This document shows, in pieces, positions 57,092 through 64,000 of a stretch of 64,000 nucleotides of DNA. Within the stretch, counting starts at the first letter, position 1. Every line of letters starts with the position of its first letter. Origin of the DNA: Adenophora triphylla var. japonica. Its lineage: Eukaryota > Streptophyta > Magnoliopsida > Asterales > Campanulaceae. Position numbers and translations under genes: made by a program. The DNA lies in contig JAFEMH010004884.1 of NCBI GenBank assembly GCA_022495995.1, positions 1 to 64,000 on the forward strand. The letters are read 5' to 3'. Under the pieces are notes generated by a model that had not been told where the DNA came from, did no database searches, and worked only from the letters and a program-made list of their open reading frames with translations.

Positions 57092-59143
57092 TCAACAAGA
57101 TTGAACTTCTCATGGTCCTTGTTGGGGTCATAGTTCCCGAACCCTTGACCAACGACGAAGAAGTTGAATCCATGGAGATGAAGAGGGTGGCTTTCCGCAC
57201 CTAGGATGCTTGTATCCTGCATAACTAGTTCCACGCTAGTATTATAAGGAAGAACCATAAGTTTGGTGCCGTTGCCCACAAATGTATTATTAGGAGGATT
57301 CCCAGTATAGTTAAACCAATTTAGCGGATTAATGGGGAAATCAGGGCTATATACACCGTTTGATTGACCAGAATAGTGAGATTGGAGAAGGGCAATGTTT
57401 GGTTGCACGAACGAAATATTACTAATGGAAGCTGCAAATCTTGTTCCATTAGGTCCTTGGCATGTTTGGTTTTTTGTCCCACAAGGCCTTGTTCCAAGTC
57501 CTACGGTAAAAAAGAAATGCTTGTCTATTTTTTGAGGGACATTAGCCGGATATTGTGCACTTGCCAAGCTACGGAGTTTATTTGAAAATTTTGTGGCGAA
57601 AGAAGTGTCATTTAAAGGTGGTAAAGTTGGTTTAAAGAGTGGAAGTTTCTTCATAGAAGTAGTTGTTGGTTCATATTCAAGAATTCCAGCCACTGTGGAA
57701 TTGTCGAACGTGCCCTGGCCAGTGACATATGGTCTAGCAGTCATGAAAAATATGGCGTTTGGGGATTTCGGCTTTGTTTTGAGAAGAACATTGGTGGTTT
57801 GACCAGGGGCAATGAGAAGGGTATTTGTGTCAAATGGCTTGACGTAAATGGCATCAGCTTCAACAACAGTGAGAGTGTGGTTTGCTATGCTGAAGAAGAG
57901 CTCATCATTGAGTGCTGCATTGATGAATCGGAGAAGGTATGTTTTATCTGGCTTAACCTTCAACTTGAATGTATCTGCGATAAAAACACAAATTAAATGA
58001 GCCCTTCGAATATAAAATCTTAAAATAATAAAAATAAAATAGAAAAAATTGTCGAATATATACCTTTGGCAGAGCAATTATAAAGAGGTCCAGGAAGACC
58101 ATTGAAGGTGTAGGCATCAGAGACATTTGGGCCTCCACCAGTTTGTGTAGCTTGGTTGATAATTGCCTCAGTATCAGCATTGAACCACTCTCCTGCAAAT
58201 CAAGTTTAGGGTATTCCGAGTCAATCAATCGTGTCAACTCTAAAGTCAAGTGGTGTGTGTATACATAGGGGTGTATATATATACCGAAAATGATGGGAAC
58301 TTCTTTGTGAGGTTTGGGAAAGGGGTAAGGTACATGAAGCTTGGGGAGAATAATGAGAGGTCCATAAAGAGTTGCTCTCAGCCAAGAAATATGTGCATGC
58401 CACCACAAAGTTCCCCTTTGTCCAACAATGGTGTAGTTGTACACATAGCTTTGGCCTGTTTGAATTGGGCATTGTGTTACATAAGCTGGCCCATCAGCCC
58501 ATCCGCTACGTAGCTGACGAATGCCATGCCTGTTTCGCATCAGTCAACAAACAGTCAAAGAAAGAGAAAATATATCTATACCAGTCAGTGGCATATCCAA
58601 GAACTTTTGTAAGTGGATTCACAATTTACAGTATAAAATTGGGTTCAAAATGTAGCACGTAACTGCTCTTTACCACTGAATTAGATTTTTTTGATTTAGT
58701 GGGTGCACCGTAGAGCCGCTACCGATACTAGTTGCATATCATACATGTTATATAGCATGGATTGAATATCAAGACCTACCAATGGAGAGAAATGTTGTTC
58801 GGAACATGGTTGATGACTTTGATAAGTAGGCGATCGCCTTCTCTAGCCACAACTCGTGGGCCAGGGAATTTCCCATTTACGGTTACCATGCTCTTCGTGT
58901 GGCATAGAAGTGTCACGTTCTGTAACCTTACCTGCAAAAAAAGAAATGTGTACCTAAATTTAACGACTAAAGAGGTACATATATATATATATATATATTG
59001 TGCTATATATACTCCATTAATTTTGATAAAAATAGACGCACGTTGAACTCGTAATGCCTCGTTATAGCAAGAGCTGGCAGAGGAAGGAGAAATTGTAGTG
59101 CTATCAATGGCAACAAAATCCCCATTAAAGCAAAAACACCCAT
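57092..59143 (-). CDS. Laccase gene, 5' part (exons 1-4 and most of exon 5)
   Basis: Laccase is a secreted multicopper oxidase that couples monolignols in cell walls. Exons, all with GT/AG borders, are 59042-59143, 58780-58931, 58285-58529, 58064-58192 and 57974 down to 57092. With one TCAAC copy kept and exon 5 joined to 50150-50072 plus exon 6, the frame is exactly 572 codons including the stop, a normal laccase length. Residues 1-26 ([17 protein letters not shown]...) form a signal peptide. Copper motifs are HWHG (84-87), WWHAHISWL (His129, His131) and HPLHLHG (His472, 475, 477). The sequence is close to the LAC4/11/17 type of lignin laccases. The insertion after codon 503 removes the last copper site, so a protein made from this half should be inactive. 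Confidence 0.95.
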
Positions 59144-59215
59144 CTCTCCTTTTGCTTTGTTTGCAGAAATAAAACCTTAAACTTGACAACTGCTTGAATA
59201 CAAGTTCATGAGATT

Positions 59216-59234
59216 TGGATATATATATATAGGC
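59216..59234 (-). promoter_or_regulatory. Probable laccase TATA box
   Basis: On the minus strand CCTATATATATATAT lies 75-90 bp upstream of the ATG at 59143, a normal plant distance. Confidence 0.55.
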
Positions 59235-59749
59235 TGTTTAAGAACTGGCTTCAAAGTTTAGGATTGGACCTACTATTGTAGTTGAGGAGCAACTATAGAG
59301 TATGGTCAAAGAAATTTTCATAATTTATAACTATTTTTTTGCCAATATTTTCCTTAATTTGTCATGATGTTTCATGGTCCAAATTAACATGGCAGTGTGA
59401 CACATTATTATTATATTTCTTGAGCATCTCTTTTAATAATTAATTACTAATTTTTTCGTCCCAAATAAGAATTGCGCTTAGCATTTTCGTCCGTACAAAA
59501 CAAAATTACATTTCTAAAAGGGAAACGATATTTGCATTTTGTATTTTCATAAAGATTCAAGCAAGTAAAATAAGACTATTTTTCTCGGACTTAGTGAGTA
59601 TATAACAAGGCAAAAAGTAAAGTAAGCTATCATGCAAAAGTTGAATTAGAAAAATAAAATAGAGAAAAGAGTTATAAGTATATAAATATTAACAAGTCCA
59701 TTTCCATTTCCAGTTTCAACATATATATAATTATTTATACAATGGATAT
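59235..59749. other. Laccase upstream region
   Basis: AT-rich, without genes. It is the only sequence left between the laccase TATA box and the MULE remnant, so the proximal promoter is at most about 500 bp long before transposon sequence begins. Confidence 0.5.
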
Positions 59750-59795
59750 CTGTCATGAAGAGTAATTGGAGAAGCTGAGTTTGGTGGTTAATTTC

Positions 59796-60390
59796 TCATT
59801 CAAGGAAAGGAAAGTTAACAATATGTTTGCATAGAAGATGCAGAAACCAACACCAGTTTCGATAGTCCTCTTTTTCAACAATAGCGAATGCGAGAGGAAG
59901 TAGACTATCATTTGCGTCGACACCCATGGCAATAAGAATAACCCCTCTATATCTTCCATGCAGGAATGTGTCATCAACAGAAATAACAGGACGACAATGA
60001 GTGAATGCTTCCACACAAGTGCCAAATGCCCAGAACACACGATCAAACATACCTAAAGCACCGGGAGGAGGAGGATCAGAATGCTCCACAATGGTTCCAG
60101 GGTTCCACTTTTGGATGGCAGCTAACAAACGTGGCAGTCTTATGTAAGATTCTTCCCAGTCTCCATATGCCTCTGCAATAGCTTTTTGTTTGTCACACCA
60201 TGCCTTTCTATATGAAACTTCCTTCCCATGGGCTTTTTTTATTTCCGCCTTCACTAGTACAATCTTCAACTCGGGATCAGCCTTAACCAGTTCCAAAACT
60301 TCCTGCCCTATGAACTTAGCATCCATGTTTCGATGATTTTGGCTAATTTCAGTTGCCAAACAAGAATGAGGACCCTTGTATTTGGTAATT
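59796..60390 (-). pseudogene. MULE transposase, central part, truncated
   Basis: A minus-strand frame continues from 62797 across the Pack-MULE. Residues TKYKGPHSCLATEISQNHRN complete the His/Cys end of the MuDR-type DNA-binding domain. A linker follows, then the start of the MULE transposase domain: RPVISVDDTFLHGRYRGVIL (first catalytic Asp) and LPLAFAIVEKEDYRNWCWFL. The frame ends at FPFLE, before the second Asp, the Glu and the SWIM zinc finger, which are absent. It abuts the laccase upstream region. Confidence 0.85.
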
Positions 60391-60784
60391 GGGGCATTTA
60401 CAAAAAACTCATTTTAAAAGATGGAAATTACAAAAAAATACACACAAGATGGAAATTACAAAAAACTTCTATAAAAATTACAAAAAACTACTTTTGTAAA
60501 TTGAAAGGCCTATTTTCGTAAAAAAAAGAAAGAAAAAGAAAAAAACATAAATAAACATAAAATTTAAAACATTCAGTTACAATAAGATACTTATGAATTA
60601 ATAAAAAATGTAAATGCTGCTGAGCCAAATCAAAACAAAATGAAATTCCCAACTGCTTAGCACACTCATCACTAAATAGCTCACTCTGCTTAATTGCTTA
60701 TAAATTTCATAAAATTACAAAAGAGAATACATCATAGGGACAAGCTAGGCCTTTTTTGGTCTACTCTTCGATCAAAAGAGCCTT

Positions 60785-61566
60785 GAATATAGAACCATAA
60801 ATTAACCGATAAACAACTGATAAACATGATAAACAACTGATAAATAAATAACTGATAAACATGATAAACAACTGATAAACATGATAAACAACTGATAAAC
60901 ATGATAAACAACTGATAAACAACTGATAAACTACTAATAAACAACTGATAAACAACTGATAAACATAATAAACAACTGATAAACATGATAAACAACTGAT
61001 AACAACTGATAAACCTGATAAAACAACTGATAAACAACTGATAAACATGATAAAACAACTGATAAACAACTGATAAACATGATAAAACAACTGATAAACA
61101 ACTGATAAACAACTGATAAACATGATAAACAACTGATAAACATGATAAACAACAGATAAACAACTGATAAACATGATAAACAACTGATAAACAACTATAA
61201 ACATGATAAACAACTGATAAACATGATAAACAACTGATAAACAACTGATAAACATGATAAACAACTGATAAACAACTGATAAACAACTGATAACAACTGA
61301 TAAACATGATAAACAACTCGATAAACATGATAAACATGATAAACAATCGATAAACAACCGATAAACATGATAAACAACTGATAAACAATCGATAAACAAT
61401 CGATAAACAATCGATAAACGTGATAAACAATCGATAAATAATCGATAAACAACTATAAACATGATAAACAATCGATAAACAATCGATAAACAACCGATAA
61501 CAACCGATAAACAATCGATAACAACCGATAAATCGATAAAACAACTGATAACAACTGATAAACAAA
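60785..61566. repeat. Tandem array of TGATAAACA-type units
   Basis: About 780 bp of GATAAACAACT (11 bp) and GATAAACAT (9 bp) units in varying order. CGATAAACAAT variants are concentrated at the right end (61340-61530), so the array has a homogeneous left part and an older right part. Confidence 0.95.
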
Positions 61567-61568
61567 GG

Positions 61569-62340
61569 GTGACTAACTTGTTCATTGCTGATCAAAAGCT
61601 GTCAGGGGCATTAATATCTCCTTATATTGGGAACTTAACCTTTCTGCAGCTACTAGACTTATCAAACAACAGTTTCACCAATGAAATCCCTCCTCAACTT
61701 AGTCATTTGCAAATGTTAGAAACCTTGGTTCTTCACAACAATTCAATTGGTGGTGAAATTCCCCCAATTTATCTCGCTTGCACTAACCTCGCAGTAATCG
61801 GTTTCGAGGGCAACAAGTTGCAAGGACAGATTCTGGTGAACTTGGCTCCCTTGGGAAGCGAGAGCTTTTGGGGTCCGCAACAATTATTTGATCGGCGGTA
61901 TTCTTCTTACTTTTGGGAACTTATCATCTCTAAAGATACTTGATACAGACACAACAGTCTTATGGGGGTATCCCTAGTACTTTAGGACACCTTTGAATAT
62001 GTTGGAAATTCTTACACTGAATGCTAACAAGTTTTCAGGTATAATCCCTTTATCAATTTTCAATCTTTCTTCTCTCACAACTTTAGAAGTGAGATTTAAC
62101 CAACTCCAAGGCGAACTTCCGTCAGATATTGGTGACCGTCTTCCTAATCTTGAATACCTTGGTATTGGTGCAAACTATTTTACTGGATCCCTCCCCGTCT
62201 CCATTTCCAATCTTTCAAATCTTAAGTACCTTGTTGCTACACAAAATAAATTTACTGGGAAAATGCCTACATTTACCAAGCTTCATAAGCTTAAATGGTT
62301 GACTGTTACTAACAATAGCCTTGGGAGTGGACTGGAAGAT
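61569..62340 (+). pseudogene. LRR receptor-kinase gene fragment
   Basis: Leucine-rich repeats of the plant extracellular type (LxxLxLxxNxFxxxIP) are read as FLQLLDLSNNSFTNEIPPQL, ETLVLHNNSIGGEIPP and, after a break near 61860-61990, ILTLNANKFSGIIPLSIFNL, TTLEVRFNQLQGELPSDIGD, LEYLGIGANYFTGSLPVSIS. The wording is typical of subfamily XII receptor kinases (EFR/Xa21-like). Signal peptide, transmembrane helix and kinase domain are absent, so it is transposon cargo and not a receptor. Confidence 0.8.
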
Positions 62341-62700
62341 GACTTGTCACCGGAGTGGACTGGAAGATGACTGTTACTGGCGATTTTAAAGTCGTTGGAT
62401 CTATTGCCGTTGAACCCGATGGATCTATTGCCGGATTTGTGAACGGAGATGGGGAAGGTGGTCGCCGGAGGTGGAGAAGGTCGTCGCCGGAGGTGAAGAA
62501 GGTAGTTGTCGGAGGTGGGTTTGGGTAGAGAGAGAAAGTGGAGAGAAAAAAGTGTGGGTGGAGGTGGTCGCCGGAGGTGGGGAAGGTGGTCGCCGGAGGG
62601 AAGCTTGTCACCGGAGTTGGGTTGGGTAAAGATAAAGAGGGTAAAGAGAGATGGGTGTGTGTTTTGTGTGCAAAAATAGTTTTTTGTAATATTCATATTT
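62341..62700. repeat. GGTGGTCGCCGGAGGTGG-type short repeats
   Basis: GTCGCCGGAGGTG recurs five or six times between 62455 and 62610. This is likely low-complexity filler in the Pack-MULE. Confidence 0.7.
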
Positions 62701-62787
62701 AGCTAAATAGTTTTTTTGTAAAATCACAACTTACATGTTTTTTTTTGTAAATAGCATGTTTTTGAATGACTTTTTGGTAAAAAGTCC

Positions 62788-63840
62788 TTGGTAATTTCCC
62801 AATACCCGGCATTCTTCAAACTCACATTCACATAAAAATTGCACGGAAAATATTTCATCAAACACTCAATAGTCCACTTTCGGGTTGTGCTTCGTTTTAC
62901 CTTGAAGCGCAAATTTTTCTTAATATGAAACAACTTCATTTTATACTGCACATCTGTCTTCTTTGAAAAGCGAATACCTTTGGCAATGTCCTGATGTTCT
63001 ACATTCCATTCAGCAAAGTCATATTGGTTATCATCATATATCTCCGATCCTTCTCCAATATCACGATAAAATTGATACCCGACTCTGTCATGCACATGAT
63101 GTTGTGGTTCTTCGTAAGCAACCAAATGTAACGCCAAATCTTCTCCCTCATTCTCGCTAACATCGGTAGGACTACTGCAATCATCATATCCATCGTCACG
63201 ATCTGCATTTAGAAGCAACTCAATATTTTCTTCATAATCTGAATCATTATCATCATCATTATACAATTCCTCACCCTCATCACCCCCTCCCTCTTCCTCG
63301 CTCTCTTCCTCCCCCTCTTCCTCTTCCTCTTCCTCTTCCTCTTCCTCTTCCTCTTCCTCTCCCTCTTCCTCTTCCACATATGTTTGTGTACTTGTTCCAA
63401 AGATCCCTCGACTATAGCAGCTTAAAGAACCCATCTGGAAGGTATCCATGTCATTAACATACTGATTTTGTAATGGCTCCTCATAGGTTTCAAAGTCCTC
63501 AACATTCACATTATCAACTAAATTTATCTTAACATACAATTGTAAGCTACTCAACCCACCAAACTGAGCAGAAACATCAAACATGACTTCCATACCCATA
63601 TCATTGTCGATTACAAATGGAATGTAGTTTGCAATCCCGGGAGCAACAAGATGAGGATATCTACATATAACTTGCAACCGAACAATGTCGATCTACCCCA
63701 ATTTTCTTAGCTAACTTTTTAATCAACTTCTTGTAACTCCACCGAGTTTTAGCCCTAAGTGCACATTTTGGTCCCCTTTCAAAATGTTCACCTTCAAACA
63801 GTGTTCATCATTTCCTCCCCAATAACACATGAAAACAATT
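62788..63840 (-). pseudogene. MULE transposase, N-terminal part
   Basis: The long minus-strand frame (62797-63677) starts with a domain common in plant MULEs (VICRYPHLVAPGIANYIPFV). A very acidic tract with a Glu run, encoded by a (TCTTCC)n microsatellite at 63290-63375, follows. The MuDR DNA-binding domain comes last (IAKGIRFSKKTDVQYKMKLF, RKWTIECLMKYFPCNFYVNV). Upstream, RAKTRWSYKKLIKKLAKKIG (about 63690-63760) is in another frame, so a one-base shift near 63690 breaks the N-terminus. With the part at 59796 it forms one gene, dead through truncation and frameshift. Confidence 0.82.
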
Positions 63841-64000
63841 GGAACTCCAAACATATTTATTCCTAGAAATTGAAAAATAAATTATAAAAAATCTAATTTA
63901 ACAATATCACTACATTCACAAAAAAATTTAAATAAATACTAAATTTAAATTTCGAACAAAAATAAGAGGATTAAATGTACCTTCTTAATCACCTCTTCTT
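63841..64000. other. AT-rich end of window
   Basis: No feature is recognised. Confidence 0.4.

Larger units (their letters stand above)
60391..62787. mobile_element. Pack-MULE-like element nested in the MULE gene
   Basis: A 9-bp direct repeat, TTGGTAATT, flanks the block (60382-60390 and 62788-62796), the size made by Mutator-like elements. The ends are imperfect inverted repeats rich in TTTACAAAAAA: left GGGGCATTTACAAAAAACTC, right (complement) GGACTTTTTACCAAAAAGTC. Removing it with one duplication restores the MULE frame (YWEITKYKGPHSC). The cargo is a tandem array and an LRR receptor-kinase fragment, with no transposase. Confidence 0.8.

Noticed and set aside
60732..61595. Two overlapping long minus-strand frames rich in Leu, Phe, Ile, Ser and Cys
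   Set aside because: Both come from the GATAAACA tandem array read in two frames. The membrane-like composition is an artefact.

Overview
The window is a gene-poor, transposon-packed stretch of a flowering-plant (eudicot-like) nuclear genome. The evidence is spliceosomal introns, plant laccase, reticulon, BIM-type bHLH and LRR receptor-kinase sequences, Tat-lineage Gypsy elements with two RNase H domains, Copia, CACTA, hAT-like, MULE, Stowaway and SINE elements, and TTTAGGG-type repeats. Species cannot be told from this window. Element names (Tat-A, Tat-B, Tat-C, Copia-D, Copia-E) are my own labels.

Layout. 1-2540: a decayed Copia RNase H remnant (minus), a probable tRNA-derived SINE with a 14-bp target duplication, and a foldback element. 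2540-39314: Tat-A (plus strand), a Gypsy/Tat element whose reverse transcriptase is split by a second Tat element, Tat-B (7060-23681, minus strand, target duplication GTTGG). Downstream of its pol, Tat-A carries an antisense gene that is itself split by a 9.4-kb CACTA element (28703-38116, duplication TCT). That CACTA element holds telomere-like repeats, a non-autonomous hAT-like element (30646-32443, duplication GTTTAGGG), a Helitron-like 3' end, and pieces of three host genes (reticulon, BIM bHLH, NPF transporter). Tat-B also has antisense, intron-bearing genes downstream of its pol. 39315-about 45130: Tat-C, with LTR, primer site and gag but no pol. About 45138-48557: Copia-D, 5'-truncated. 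48558-49837: host flank with a coiled-coil exon fragment and a Stowaway MITE. 49838-59143: a six-exon laccase gene (minus strand) whose fifth exon is split by a young, apparently complete Copia element (Copia-E, 50151-57091, duplication TCAAC). 59750-63840: a truncated MULE transposase gene (minus) split by a Pack-MULE-like element (60391-62787, duplication TTGGTAATT) carrying an LRR receptor-kinase fragment.

Removing each nested element together with one copy of its duplication restores the reading frame of the interrupted gene (Tat-A RT, Tat-A antisense gene, laccase, MULE transposase). The insertion order can therefore be read directly. Copia-E is the youngest: its two LTRs look identical apart from one 6-bp indel, and its 1357-codon frame is open.

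The most unusual signal is not a gene. Five unrelated elements each carry their own short GC-rich palindrome, repeated in regular pairs or arrays at 19-23 bp (or about 30 bp in Tat-B). In Tat-B the pairs sit 25-30 bp upstream of TATA-like boxes at three separate promoters, one of them firing in the opposite direction to the other two. This suggests a shared cis-regulatory architecture reached independently by different transposons.
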